Shown here piece after piece: positions 42,689 through 52,469 of a stretch of 64,000 bases of DNA. Each line of letters starts with the position of its first letter. Position 1 is the first letter of the stretch. The stretch covers positions 843,996-907,995 of the forward strand of contig DASVQI010000024.1 in NCBI GenBank assembly GCA_036389255.1, read 5' to 3'. A program made the position numbers and the translations under genes. Origin of the DNA: JACVRN01 sp036389255 (GTDB taxonomy: Bacteria; Acidobacteriota; Blastocatellia; Pyrinomonadales; Pyrinomonadaceae). The notes beneath the pieces were generated by a model. It was not told where the DNA came from. It searched no databases and saw only the letters and a program-made list of their open reading frames with translations.

Positions 42689-45600
42689 TCAGTCCTCTCT
42701 TTGCAGGCTCTCTTTGTCCGTACCGGAAGACCCGCCGTCCATCTTCATTCCGAGGCTAGCATAAATTGTTTCCGCATCACGAAGCAGCGTGAGGCTGCGT
42801 GCAGCATCTCCCTGCTGCTCTTCGTATCGCGCCCATTCGAGCATCGTGCGCGCTTTCTCCGCCTCCATGCCCGCTTCCGTAAAGACTCTCAAGCTCTCCG
42901 TAAAGCAGGCTCTCGGGTCATATTCCATGCCGCCGCTCGTGACGGTCTGAGGTGAGCTGGCCGCAGCCACGTGCGCGAGGGTTCGCCACGCCGCGCCCAG
43001 ATGGTCGTGATTCTCTCTATCCAGTTCCAGCGCGGTCAGGCAGGCTTCCAGCGCTTCGCGGATTTTACCCTGACCCAGATAGGCTTCCGCCAGAAAGCGA
43101 TAAGACTCGGAGATAACGTGGTGGCCTGCGGCGCTCGCCATCTTGATTACAAGGTGCAGGTCTGCCTCGGCCCCCGCGTAATCGCCCTGTCCTATGCGCG
43201 CTCCGCTCTGGTTATTGAGAGAAAGTATCTCGCCCACGCGGTCGCCAATCTCGCGCGCCAGCCCGAGCGCCTCTTCGTAATACTCAATGGCGGCTGTGTA
43301 GTCGCCGCGAAGCCGCTTGCTCTCGCCAAGACTGATTGTTAGCTGGCACTCGTTGCGCTGGTCGCCTATCTCCTTGAAGAGATTCAACGCCTGCTTTTTA
43401 TACTGCTCGGCCTCCTGAAACCGGCCCGTCTTCTCGTTGATTGCGCCCAGCAGGTGAAGGCTGAAAGCCTGTTCCCTGCGTCCCTCGTCGCCTATCTCAC
43501 GACTCGTCGCCAGCGCCCGCTCGGTTAAAGCAAGCGCGCTCGCTGTGTCCCCTAGCCAGTAATGCGCCCAGCATTGCCTGATTAGACTGCGAGCGGCCCA
43601 GCGTTTTCCCGTCGGCGTGTAAAACTCTCCGGCGAGCTTTTCGGCCTGCACGGAATATTCCAGCGACTGCCTGTGATTCCCTTTTTTCCCCTGTATGAAT
43701 GCGAGGCCCACCAGCGAGCGAGCTTGGGCTAGGACGTTGCCCTGCTTTTCGGCAGCCACTCGCATCTTCTCGTAAGCTTCTACAGCTTCGCTCAGACGCG
43801 CGTGAGCCATCAGCACTTCCCCCAGCCCTTCGTAAAGCTCCACTGCCAGCCTGCTCTCTGTGAGCGTCTTGTGCGCGGAATCCTGAGCGCCGGATATTAA
43901 CGCCAGAGCTTTGTAGTAATAGGTCGCGGCGGCGTCGGGCGCGTAAGAGACGCGAGCCTGATGGCCGGCCCGCACGTACCACTGCGCGGCGCTTTGCTCT
44001 TCCTCCGCGCGCTCGAAGTGCGTGGCGATGACTCCCGCGTACTCGTCCGCGCGCTCGCCCGCCTGTTCGATTAGCCAGTAGGCGGTGGCGCGATGATAGT
44101 TCCCGCGAAGCCGCCTCAGCACGTTGCCGTAAGCGACGTGCTGCAAGAGCGCGTGCTTGAAGATGAATTCTCTTGTCCCGGCGAACGTTGACATCTCGCG
44201 CCTGTAGATGAAGCCTTTGTTCCGGAGCGACTCAAGGCTCTCGCTTATTGAAGGCTTCAGGGATTGAGCTTTAAGCGTCTCGTCGGAGAGATGAGCGACC
44301 GCGCCGTCCCAGAAGGTGCGTCCCACTACGGAGGCGCGTTGAAGGATTTGCTTCTCTTCAAGCGAAAGGCTGTCGAGTCTCGCCTGAAGCACTCCTACCA
44401 GAGTTGTCGGAACGTCAATCTCTTTGAGCCGGCCCTCATCAATGCTCCAGCTCTCCGCGCCGGGCAGGAGTATGCGCTGGTCTATCAGCATCTTGATTAG
44501 CTCCTCGACGAAAAACGGATTGCCCTCGGCGCGACCGACTATCAGCTCCTTCAAGGCTTTCGGGACGAGGCCCGCGTTCCGCAGGATTTCGTCTATCAAC
44601 TGGCGGCTCTCTCTTGAGTTGAGCGGCGTGAGCATCAGACGCCTGTGCGACGCGTTGCCTTCTCCCCACGCGGGCCGTCGCTCCAGAAGGACGGGCCGCG
44701 CCAGAGCCACAATCAGTATCGGCGAGTCTTCGCAGGATTGAGAGAGCATCTCCACAAGGTCTAGCGAGCGGTCGTCGGCCCAGTGTATGTCGTCTAGGAA
44801 AATCACCACGGGCCGCTCGCGCGTGATGAGGTTGAAGAAATTAATCAGGTAGTGAATCGCGCGCTCGCTGATTTGCTTCGGGTCGTCCAGAATGGCTTTG
44901 AGGTGCGGGCTGTCCGAAAAATCGAGCCCGATTAGCTGGCCTGTAAAGTGCGCCTGAATCCTGCTCTTTTCGCTGCGCCCGCAAAGAGTCGTGAACCCTC
45001 GCTCAAGCTTTTCGCGCGCCTCTTCCTGCGGGTCGTTATCCTGAATCTCGAAGAAGCGCAGGAACAGGTCGCGTATCAAAGAATAGGGCGTTTCCATCAA
45101 AGAGCGCGTCGCCCTTCCCTCAAAAATCAGCGCTGACTCGTTGACCGCCCTGACCTGTCCCGAAAATTCGTGAAGCAGTCTGGATTTCCCCATGCCCGCT
45201 TCGCCCAGAATGGTCACGACGTTGAGCGTCTCGTCCTCTACGGCTGTCAGGAGCGCGTCCATTAAGTGTTGCAGCTCGCCCTGTCGCCCGATTAAGCGCG
45301 TCTCAATTCCTTCAATGCCGCGCGTGGGCGGCCTGAAGGCTCTCGGCCTTGCGCGCTCGACCGAATATACGGGCTGGGCTATGCGGTCGCGCGTTCTCTC
45401 CGGCTCAAGCTCACGAAACTCGAAGAGCCCCTGCACCTGTCTGAAGGTTTCATGCGAGATGATTACTCTTTCGGCTCGCCCGGAATCGAAGACGCGGGCG
45501 GCGAAGTTAATCGCGGCGCCCGAGACGGCCAATCCGCCTGCGGCCAAATCTTCTCTGATGAAGGCAGGCCCGCTACTGACGACTACTTTGGCTGGCGGCG

Positions 45601-46783
45601 AATCAAGCTCTGAAATCATTCGCAAGGCCGCGTGAACTGCGCGCTCGGGGTCGTCTTCGTGCGAGATGTCCGCGCCCCACAGAGCAGTTAGCGCGCCTCC
45701 CTCTACTTTGATAATGCTTCCGCCTTCGTCGGAGATTAGATGGTTAATGCTGTTCAGGGCCGCGTCTGCTTTTTCAATGTCTGCCAGAAGGATTGTGACC
45801 TGCTTGTGCTGCTCGCCTGAGAACTCCTGCGACGGGCGCAGGCTGTATCTCAGCGACTCAAGTACAAGGGTAGTCTCCATCTGATGCTCTAAGGCTTCCG
45901 GGGGCCGGACTTTGATGTCGCGCTCGACTCTGTCCTGTACGGTCTTCAAGTCCTGAGCCAGTTCTTTGATGGACTGGTATCGCCGCTCTCTGACCTTGGC
46001 CAGCGCCTTCGAAAGGATTCGCTTCAGTGGCTCAGGCAGTTCCCTGCTATCAGGTAGAAGCGCCGCAGGCTCGTGCGTGATGATGGAGGCGATTACGTCG
46101 CTGGTCGTCTCTCCCCTGAAGGGCAGAGCGCCGGTCAGCATTTCGTACAGGACGACGGCGAGGCTCCAGACATCCGTGCGCTCGTCAAGCTCAAGGCTCC
46201 TGACCTGCTCCGGCGACATGTACCGGACGGTTCCCATTATTATTCCGGGGTCTGTCTCAAAGAGTCTCGCGGGCGACTCGTTCTCGCCCGACACAGGCTC
46301 GCGCTTGGTTCTTTTAGCCAGCCCGAAGTCCAGAATCTTGATGTAGCCGTCGCGCCTGACCATTATGTTTTCCGGCTTGATGTCGCGGTGAATGATTCCG
46401 GCGCGATGAGCTTCGGCTAGGGCGTCGGCCACCTGCGCCGCGACCTCAAGCACCTCCGTCAGGGGAAGCCTCTGGTCTTTGAAGTGCGACCTGAGCGTCA
46501 CGCCGTCTATAAACTCGCTCACGATATAGAGAGGCGAGTCGGTCGGAGACACTTCGTAAACGGTAAGGATATTCGGATGGTTGAGCGTGGAGACGATTCG
46601 CGCTTCCTGCCTGAAGCGGTAAATCCACTGCTCGTCGGCGGCCATGTTGGGCTTGAGGATTTTCAGAGCCACGGCGCGGTCAAGCTGCGAATCGTGAGCC
46701 AGATAAACCTCGCTCATCCCGCCATGCCCCAAGGGAGCGCGAATCTCGTACTTGCCCAAGCTTGTACCGACAGCCAGCAGCAT
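42689..46783 (-). CDS. Ser/Thr kinase - cyclase-like - AAA ATPase - TPR protein
   Basis: This 1364-residue protein has a kinase domain at the N-terminus (GHGGMSEVY, ALKILK, IIHRDIKPEN, ILDFGLAK; about residues 10-275), then a class III adenylate-cyclase-like domain (VTILLADIEKADAALNSI, about 325-470). The second metal-binding Asp region reads IIKVEGGALTALWG instead of the usual KxxGDG, so the cyclase is probably inactive. An AAA/STAND ATPase follows (Walker A GEAGMGKSRL, Walker B VVIFLDDIHWAD) and then TPR repeats. This layout is common in acidobacterial and myxobacterial signalling proteins. GAGAGAG precedes ATG 46783. Target genes are unknown. Confidence 0.93.
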   Translation of the reverse strand: MLLAVGTSLGKYEIRAPLGHGGMSEVYLAHDSQLDRAVALKILKPNMAADEQWIYRFRQEARIVSTLNHPNILTVYEVSPTDSPLYIVSEFIDGVTLRSHFKDQRLPLTEVLEVAAQVADALAEAHRAGIIHRDIKPENIMVRRDGYIKILDFGLAKRTKREPVSGENESPARLFETDPGIIMGTVRYMSPEQVRSLELDERTDVWSLAVVLYEMLTGALPFRGETTSDVIASIITHEPAALLPDSRELPEPLKRILSKALAKVRERRYQSIKELAQDLKTVQDRVERDIKVRPPEALEHQMETTLVLESLRYSLRPSQEFSGEQHKQVTILLADIEKADAALNSINHLISDEGGSIIKVEGGALTALWGADISHEDDPERAVHAALRMISELDSPPAKVVVSSGPAFIREDLAAGGLAVSGAAINFAARVFDSGRAERVIISHETFRQVQGLFEFRELEPERTRDRIAQPVYSVERARPRAFRPPTRGIEGIETRLIGRQGELQHLMDALLTAVEDETLNVVTILGEAGMGKSRLLHEFSGQVRAVNESALIFEGRATRSLMETPYSLIRDLFLRFFEIQDNDPQEEAREKLERGFTTLCGRSEKSRIQAHFTGQLIGLDFSDSPHLKAILDDPKQISERAIHYLINFFNLITRERPVVIFLDDIHWADDRSLDLVEMLSQSCEDSPILIVALARPVLLERRPAWGEGNASHRRLMLTPLNSRESRQLIDEILRNAGLVPKALKELIVGRAEGNPFFVEELIKMLIDQRILLPGAESWSIDEGRLKEIDVPTTLVGVLQARLDSLSLEEKQILQRASVVGRTFWDGAVAHLSDETLKAQSLKPSISESLESLRNKGFIYRREMSTFAGTREFIFKHALLQHVAYGNVLRRLRGNYHRATAYWLIEQAGERADEYAGVIATHFERAEEEQSAAQWYVRAGHQARVSYAPDAAATYYYKALALISGAQDSAHKTLTESRLAVELYEGLGEVLMAHARLSEAVEAYEKMRVAAEKQGNVLAQARSLVGLAFIQGKKGNHRQSLEYSVQAEKLAGEFYTPTGKRWAARSLIRQCWAHYWLGDTASALALTERALATSREIGDEGRREQAFSLHLLGAINEKTGRFQEAEQYKKQALNLFKEIGDQRNECQLTISLGESKRLRGDYTAAIEYYEEALGLAREIGDRVGEILSLNNQSGARIGQGDYAGAEADLHLVIKMASAAGHHVISESYRFLAEAYLGQGKIREALEACLTALELDRENHDHLGAAWRTLAHVAAASSPQTVTSGGMEYDPRACFTESLRVFTEAGMEAEKARTMLEWARYEEQQGDAARSLTLLRDAETIYASLGMKMDGGSSGTDKESLQRED

Positions 46784-46860
46784 CTCTCTCTAGTGCTCTT
46801 AATCTTAACAAAATTTCCGGCTGAGGATATGCGCGGCGGGCGAAGCTCAGGGATTTAATC

Positions 46861-46911
46861 ATCAATTCGTCGGTTCATTTCCTCGATGAATCAATGAACA
46901 GATGAATCAAT
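46861..46911 (-). repeat. Interspersed intergenic hairpin repeat, copy B
   Basis: On the minus strand the element begins 7 nt after the TAA of the MFS gene with the 17-mer ATTGATTCATCTGTTCA (46895-46911) shared with copy A. The stem GTTCAT/ATGAAC (46873-46878 with 46894-46899) has a 15-nt loop, as in copy A, with a C:G pair replaced by T:A. The repeat lies in the upstream region of the kinase gene. Confidence 0.65.
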
Positions 46912-46918
46912 ATTCTTA

Positions 46919-48313
46919 TTACTCCACGCCTTCGGCAAGGCTCATGGAGTTTAGCGTGCGTGTGTTGGGGCTTTCGGCATCTGCGGGAGGATGGTGCGCC
47001 ATGGCGACTTGCTTGCGGCCCAGCCAGAGGCTGATTAAGAGCCACAGGGCGGCCAGAGGCGCGGCTACGAAAGAGACGCCCGTCAGCCCAAGGCCGAGCC
47101 AGCCCAGCGCTGGCGAAGACCACGCGCCTATCTGATCTCCGGCGCGGTAGATGAAGGTGTCTATAAAGCTCTTGGCTTTATACTTGTCCTCACGGCTCAC
47201 GACCGTAAAGAGGACTTCACGGGCGGGACGTGCGATGGCAAAGTTCCCCGCGCGGCGCAGCGTCAGGAAGATTACAAACAGCGCGAGCGTCGGCACTATG
47301 CCGAGAGCAGTAAAGCCGATGACGCTCATGGCCGGAAGCAGCGCCAAGGTTATGCCTACGCCCAGCCACTTCAGTAGCCTGCCGGTCAAAAAAGCCTGCA
47401 CCAGTATCGTCAGCACGTTTACCAGCAAATCTATCTGCGCGAAGAAGGCTGTGCGCGCGCCTCTGTCCGCAAAGGCGCTCGTGGCGATGCTGACCTGCTG
47501 AAAGTAGAGCAGCGTGGAGGTTATCGCATAAAGCAGCATGTAGGCGCAGATGCCCAGCAGGTAAGGCGAGCGCAGGTCATGCGCTATTCCAGACCATATC
47601 CCGCCCCCTATGGGCCGCTCGTCCGCCGCAGCCTTTTCTCTGAAGGATGCGCGCGAGCCTTCGAAGGCCACGGGGAAGAGACGTACGCACTGCGCGCTCA
47701 GCTCAAGCATCAGCGCTGAGAGGAGCAGCAGGTTGAGCAAGCCGATTTTCTGCACGAGAGTCGCCGTAAGGGCCGCGCCGACTATGCCGCCCAGCGTGCC
47801 GCCCACGCTGATGAACCCGAACAGCCGCTTGCCCTGGTCTGTGCTGAAGACGTCGGCCATGAAGGCCCAGAAGACAGAGATGACGAAGAGATTGAAGACG
47901 CTCGTCCAGATAAAGAAGACGCGGCCCACCCAGACGTGCTGGTTATTCGGCACGAGCCACAGCAGCAGAAAAAAGAGCAGCAGGTTAAAGATAAAGAACC
48001 TGTAGGCTATGGGGATAAAGCGCCTGCGCGAGAATTTTACGACCAGCGCGGCAAAGAGCGCGTTGGCGACCAGCATCGCCAGCAGCGTCCCCGTAAACAT
48101 CCACGGAAGATTCTCGACGCCTCCGGCTGCGCCCATGTCGTCGCGTATCGGCCTGATGATGTAGTAGCTGGAGAGTATGAAGAAGTAATAAACAAAGCTC
48201 AGAATGAGCGCACGCACCTCCATGGCTTTTACGTCAACCATCTTCCGTAAAAGCCGCATGGAACCGGACGGAGCCACATGCTCCGGCCCCTTATCTTCGA
48301 CCTCTCTCTTCAA
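46919..48313 (-). CDS. MFS protein related to NTP/NDP exchange transporters
   Basis: The 464-residue membrane protein has about twelve hydrophobic segments. The opening ALILSFVYYFFILSSYYIIR, then PIRDDMG and VFWAFMADVFSTDQGKRLFG, match the Npt1/Tlc ATP-ADP translocase-like group of the major facilitator superfamily. A TTG start at 48313 has AGAGGG nearby; internal starts (GTG 48277, ATG 48259) are possible because the first 18 residues are not membrane-like. Free-living bacteria with such proteins do not necessarily exchange nucleotides, so the substrate is unknown. The hairpin repeat copy B begins just after its stop. Confidence 0.85.
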   Translation of the reverse strand: MKREVEDKGPEHVAPSGSMRLLRKMVDVKAMEVRALILSFVYYFFILSSYYIIRPIRDDMGAAGGVENLPWMFTGTLLAMLVANALFAALVVKFSRRRFIPIAYRFFIFNLLLFFLLLWLVPNNQHVWVGRVFFIWTSVFNLFVISVFWAFMADVFSTDQGKRLFGFISVGGTLGGIVGAALTATLVQKIGLLNLLLLSALMLELSAQCVRLFPVAFEGSRASFREKAAADERPIGGGIWSGIAHDLRSPYLLGICAYMLLYAITSTLLYFQQVSIATSAFADRGARTAFFAQIDLLVNVLTILVQAFLTGRLLKWLGVGITLALLPAMSVIGFTALGIVPTLALFVIFLTLRRAGNFAIARPAREVLFTVVSREDKYKAKSFIDTFIYRAGDQIGAWSSPALGWLGLGLTGVSFVAAPLAALWLLISLWLGRKQVAMAHHPPADAESPNTRTLNSMSLAEGVE

Positions 48314-48400
48314 GCAGCCCTCTTCGTCAATCGCCCCGAAATGCTCGCTCTGGTAATTTCAGACTTCATCTTAGCCCGCGATGCCGGATTGTCTCAGGCT

Positions 48401-49582
48401 TCAAGCGTTCTCCTTCTTTCGCGCGTGCCATGCCGCCAGCACCTCTTTCTCGCGCTCAGGCTTGATGCCTGCTCTCAACTTCGCCTGTCTTTCGGCGGGC
48501 TGCTTCTTGAACCAGTCGAGCGTGGCACGCGCCGTGTCGGCCAGAGGACGGAAGGTCAGTCCCTTATCCAGAGCCCGTTTGATGCTGACCTCCGCAAAGC
48601 CTGCGGACTCGCCCACGGGCGGCACCCACACGGGCATGTCGCCCCAAGGTGTGACCTTCTGCTCTTCAAGAAACTTGGCATCAACCCAGGTGAACTGGGC
48701 CTGCGGGTTGGCCACTGCCTTTATGCCGTCGAGCATTCCTCCCATAGTCAGCTTGGACTTCGGCCCGGTCGCGTTGAAGATGCCCGTAGCTCCCTGTTCC
48801 ACCATTCGTATAGTCCACTCCGCCAAGTCGCGTGCGTCTATGAACTGGACGGGGTCTGTAGGATTGCCGGGCGCGAGGATTTCTCCGCCGCGCTCAATCC
48901 GCACGGGCCAGTAGGTGAATCTGTCCGACTCGTCGCCGGGGCCTACAATCAAGCCGGGTCGAATAATCAGTGTCTTGCCCGGAAACCACTTTTCGGCTTC
49001 CCTCTCCGACATCACTTTGAGCGGCCCGTAGAGCGCGAAGCCCGAGTCGCGCAACGTCTTATTCGTCTCCTTCATGGCGTCCGCGCCTTCGTACTTTGCG
49101 AGCGGCCCCGTCTCGTCCATGCCCGGCTTGCTGTTGTCCGAATAGACAGAGATGGTAGAGATGAAGACGTAGCGGTCAACATTGCCTTTCAGGATTTGCG
49201 CAGCGTCACGCACCCAGACGGGCAGCGTCGTGGGATTGTCTATCACCACATCCCACTTACGCCCCTTCAGAGCATCCAGTTGACCGTTGCGGTCGCCTAT
49301 CAACTGCTCGGCCTCCTTGGGCAGCTCGCCCGGATGCGTCTTACCGCGATTGAAGACCGTCACCTGATGGCCGCGCGCCAACGCATAACGAACCTGAAAG
49401 GGGCCTGTAAAGCCTGTGCCTCCGAGTATCAGAATCTTTAGCGGCTTTTTGGCCCTGTCCACAGGCGCGTAGCTGCCGAGGTCGGCCTCCATGAAGTTAG
49501 AAGCGAAGGAAGAGGCTCCGAAGGTTAAGGAACCGCCGATGAAAGCCGAAAGCTTTAGAAAGTTTCTTCTACTGGTTGACAT
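48401..49582 (-). CDS. Tat-exported NAD-dependent epimerase/dehydratase-like protein
   Basis: The protein starts at ATG 49582 (393 aa; AGGAG 6 nt upstream) with a twin-arginine signal, SRRNFLKLSAFIGGSLTFGA. The mature domain is an extended short-chain dehydrogenase: ILILGGTGFTGPF is the NAD(P)-binding GxxGxxG motif, and FISTISVYSD and ALYGPLKVMSER carry the Ser and YxxxK region. The domain order follows the isoflavone-reductase/epimerase-like group with RPGLIVGPGDESDRFTYW. Tat export fits a folded cofactor-bound enzyme. Substrate is unknown; no sugar-nucleotide cluster is adjacent. Confidence 0.9.
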   Translation of the reverse strand: MSTSRRNFLKLSAFIGGSLTFGASSFASNFMEADLGSYAPVDRAKKPLKILILGGTGFTGPFQVRYALARGHQVTVFNRGKTHPGELPKEAEQLIGDRNGQLDALKGRKWDVVIDNPTTLPVWVRDAAQILKGNVDRYVFISTISVYSDNSKPGMDETGPLAKYEGADAMKETNKTLRDSGFALYGPLKVMSEREAEKWFPGKTLIIRPGLIVGPGDESDRFTYWPVRIERGGEILAPGNPTDPVQFIDARDLAEWTIRMVEQGATGIFNATGPKSKLTMGGMLDGIKAVANPQAQFTWVDAKFLEEQKVTPWGDMPVWVPPVGESAGFAEVSIKRALDKGLTFRPLADTARATLDWFKKQPAERQAKLRAGIKPEREKEVLAAWHARKKENA

Positions 49583-49774
49583 CTTGCTCTCCTGATTAGA
49601 GGTGTATGTATTGCCGAAATTCAGGCCGTTAATCGCAGGCATACGCACCGAAAAGGGATATTGTTTCAGCGCCGCCTAATAATTTGGCATAATTCAAACC
49701 GGATACGTTTTTACGTAAGCCTTTACGAAATTATGGAAGAGGAAAAGAGAGACGCCGCAGTTTGAGCGAGTCTT

Positions 49775-50443
49775 CTACCGCCCGAGGCCGCTTAGAAGAG
49801 CCGGTAGCTGCGACAGGTTTTCGAGCACCGCCAGAGCCTCATAGTCGTCAAAGCATTCTCGCTCGGTCACGCCTGAAAGCACTGCGACGAATCGTACGGC
49901 GGCCCGCCTAGATACCTCTGCGTCGGGTACGCTGTCGCCGACATAGACGACGGAGGCTGGCGCGCACTGAAGTCTTTCGATGGCCCTGAACAACCCTTCA
50001 GGGTCGGGCTTATGCTGAGCTACATCCTCGCCGCCGATAATAACCTGAAAGAATGGCAGCAATGCCGCCCGGCCTAAAATCTCCTCTATGCGGTAACGAT
50101 ATTTGGTCGAGACGATGCCCAGTCGCAAGCCCTGCCGATGAAGCTCTTCAATCGTCGCAGGGACTGACTCGTAGAGTTCCGTCAGCCCTACCATCACCTC
50201 GTCGGCTCGCCTCACGAACAATTGTGCGAACTCGTCGCACCTTGGCCGCTCGCCTTCTCCGGCCAGCGCGAGGAAAGTCTCTTTAAGAGACAAGCCTATG
50301 GTACGACAGGCCGCTTCGACGGAAGCTTCCGCGAGGCCCATCTCATTCAGGGCAAAATTGATACATTCGACCGCGCCTCTGGAAGAGTCCGCGAGAGTAT
50401 AATCAAAATCGAAGATGGCTGCCCGCACATCATCTGTCTTCAT
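49775..50443 (-). CDS. HAD family phosphatase (phosphoglycolate phosphatase-like)
   Basis: This 222-residue protein has the HAD motif I IFDFDYTLADSSRGA (nucleophile Asp in DFDYT), a helical cap (EAACRTIGLSLKETFLALAG), motif II in LGIVSTK, motif III Lys in EDVAQHKPDPEGL and motif IV VVYVGDSVPDAEVSRRA. The layout is that of phosphoglycolate phosphatase/PGMB-like class I cap proteins. Substrate is not determined. It is divergent from the cytochrome gene at 50579, with about 135 nt between them. Confidence 0.9.
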   Translation of the reverse strand: MKTDDVRAAIFDFDYTLADSSRGAVECINFALNEMGLAEASVEAACRTIGLSLKETFLALAGEGERPRCDEFAQLFVRRADEVMVGLTELYESVPATIEELHRQGLRLGIVSTKYRYRIEEILGRAALLPFFQVIIGGEDVAQHKPDPEGLFRAIERLQCAPASVVYVGDSVPDAEVSRRAAVRFVAVLSGVTERECFDDYEALAVLENLSQLPALLSGLGR

Positions 50444-50578
50444 CTACGCCAGCGCCTTTCACACACATATAGTCCCTGCACGAGACGTTTCGACTCATCA
50501 ACTTCATATCTGAAGAGTTCCAGTATAACATTCACAGGCAGGCTCATGGATTACAGGAAGATTATTGAGGACATTTAG

Positions 50579-51886
50579 ATGAAGAGTTCCAGCTCGCGTA
50601 GCTTAGGATTTAAGATAGGAGCGTTGGTCGCCGTGATTGTATTACTCGGCATCGTGTCGGGGGTCGCATACTATCTGCGCTCAAGGCAGATGCCGCCGAC
50701 CAGTTCCCGCTTGCGCGGCAACCTTGCCAACAATCATCCTCTGCCGAACCCGGACGGAGAGGCCGCGACCATCAGCACCAAAGGCTCCGTCAATCTCACG
50801 GGCGAGTTCTTTAAGGCGCAGGGCAGCAACGGCCAGAGCTGCGCCGCCTGCCACATCCCTGAAGACGCATGGAGCATCACGCCTGCGACTCTGCAACGCC
50901 TCTTCGATGAAACCGAAGGCAAGCACCCGGTCTTTAATCCACGCGACGCCAACAACCCTAACATGGACGTGTCTACACCGCAGGCGCGACGAGCAGCCTA
51001 CAGCATGCTGTTGACTCGTGGCCTGTTTCGCAGGGGCGACCAGCCGCGTGCGGACTCAGAGTGGGAGCTGATTGAGGTAGAAGACCCGCACGGTTTCGCT
51101 AATCTCAATCAACTGGTTCACTGGCGTCGCTCCATGCCTACGATTAACTTTGCGCTGGGCAGCGCCACCGTCAACTGGGACGGCGGCTCTACAGTAGACA
51201 CAGACCAGCACGCGGGGCTTTCCAAGCTGGCGGCGCGTCTTGTGACGGGCGCTCTGCAAGCCGCGCAGCCGGCGACGCCTGAAGTCATCAACGACATGGT
51301 TGATTTTCAAACGTCGCTCGTCACGGCGCAGGTTACTTTGACGGGCGTGGGGCGGCTGGACGCGGACGGCGCGCGGGGCGGAGCGGAGGCTTTGTCGAAT
51401 ATGACGAAGACTGAAGGCGGCTTCAACATCTTCGACGCGTGGGCCGGAAGCCCTGACCCTAAGCGCGCACAGATAGCTCGCGGTCAGGCAGTATTCAACA
51501 GCGTCAACGTCAGCCATAAGAGCTGCATCGTCTGCCACAACTCCGCCAACAACGGAACCAACATAGACAACACACTGTTCGACATACGCACCGCGTCGGA
51601 AGCGGCGCGCACGCCCGACCTGCCGCTTTACACCTTCCGCAACCGCCGCACGGGCAAGACAATTCGTCTGACGGACGCGGGCGCGGGCAACATCACGGGG
51701 CTATGGGAAGATTTAGGTAACTTCAAGACGCCCAGCTTACGCGGGCTGGCTGCGCGCGCGCCCTACTTTCACAACGGCATAGCCGCGACGCTTGAGGACG
51801 TGGTGCGTCATTACGAGCAACGCTTCGGCTTCGTTTTCACGGACGAGGAGCGCGCAGACCTGGTGGCCTTTCTGAAGGCGCTCTGA
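50579..51886 (+). CDS. Membrane-anchored di-haem cytochrome c (cytochrome c peroxidase-like)
   Basis: The 435-residue protein has an uncleaved-looking N-terminal membrane helix (residues about 12-32) and two CxxCH haem sites: CAACH (Cys88, Cys91, His92) and CIVCH near residue 315. The C-terminal LKTPSLRGLAARAPYFHNG region is typical of cytochrome c peroxidase/MauG-type proteins. GAGGA precedes ATG 50579, and a ten-codon frame MDYRKIIEDI ends immediately before it, perhaps by chance. The probable role is periplasmic electron transfer or peroxide handling (inference). Confidence 0.9.
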   Translation: MKSSSSRSLGFKIGALVAVIVLLGIVSGVAYYLRSRQMPPTSSRLRGNLANNHPLPNPDGEAATISTKGSVNLTGEFFKAQGSNGQSCAACHIPEDAWSITPATLQRLFDETEGKHPVFNPRDANNPNMDVSTPQARRAAYSMLLTRGLFRRGDQPRADSEWELIEVEDPHGFANLNQLVHWRRSMPTINFALGSATVNWDGGSTVDTDQHAGLSKLAARLVTGALQAAQPATPEVINDMVDFQTSLVTAQVTLTGVGRLDADGARGGAEALSNMTKTEGGFNIFDAWAGSPDPKRAQIARGQAVFNSVNVSHKSCIVCHNSANNGTNIDNTLFDIRTASEAARTPDLPLYTFRNRRTGKTIRLTDAGAGNITGLWEDLGNFKTPSLRGLAARAPYFHNGIAATLEDVVRHYEQRFGFVFTDEERADLVAFLKAL

Positions 51887-51980
51887 GCGCGGCCCGGCGG
51901 CTTGTGGCTATTTTCATAGTCGCGCTGATAAACTTGGAAGGCTTGAGGTTTTCACCAATCCCCCTAAGGAGAAGCTTTTA

Positions 51981-52469
51981 ATGTCATTTCGTTACTCGTT
52001 CCCGGCGAGCCTGCTGGTCTTTATGTTGATGAGCGTTCAGGTGAGCGGCGCGCTGACGCCACAAAATTCAGGTAAGGACGAAGAGGCCGTACGGCAGATT
52101 GTCCGGCAGCTTCAGGATGGCTGGAACGCGCATGACGGCAAAGCCTTCGCCGCCCCGTTTGCCGCCGACGCCGACTACGTAGTGGTCAACGGCATGAGAA
52201 TAACCGGCAAAGAGGCAATCGAGCAGGGCCATACGAGCATCTTCACGACCATCTATAAGGAGAGTCATAATGTCGCTACGGTCAAGAGCATACGATTTCT
52301 GCACCCTGACATAGCGCTCGTACACGTCGAATGGAATCTGGAATTTCGCGTGGGCGGCGAGACAAAAAAGGCACGCGCTATGAACTCTATAGTGATGATG
52401 AAAGAGGGCGCTAAATGGAGCATCGTGGCCTTTCACAACACGCCCATACAGCAGGAAGCTCGCCCGTAG
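51981..52469 (+). CDS. Exported SnoaL/DUF4440-like protein (SgcJ/EcaC type)
   Basis: The 162-residue protein has a signal peptide (SLLVFMLMSVQVSGALTPQN region) and a cone-shaped NTF2/SnoaL-like fold: EEAVRQIVRQLQDGWNAHDG, FAADADYVVVNGMRITG, then VHVEWNLEFRVGGET and MNSIVMMKEGAKWSIVAFHN. This order matches the SgcJ/EcaC group, whose members have diverse or unknown small-molecule roles. AAGGAG precedes ATG 51981. It lies between the cytochrome and PAS-STAS genes on the same strand. Function is unassigned. Confidence 0.85.
   Translation: MSFRYSFPASLLVFMLMSVQVSGALTPQNSGKDEEAVRQIVRQLQDGWNAHDGKAFAAPFAADADYVVVNGMRITGKEAIEQGHTSIFTTIYKESHNVATVKSIRFLHPDIALVHVEWNLEFRVGGETKKARAMNSIVMMKEGAKWSIVAFHNTPIQQEARP

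Noticed and set aside
48278..49441. 387-aa plus-strand open frame
   Set aside because: Antisense to the Tat-exported epimerase gene, which has Rossmann and signal motifs.
50546..50578. Ten-codon leader peptide MDYRKIIEDI ending right before the cytochrome gene
   Set aside because: Too short to distinguish from chance; it has no ribosome site of its own that I can see.
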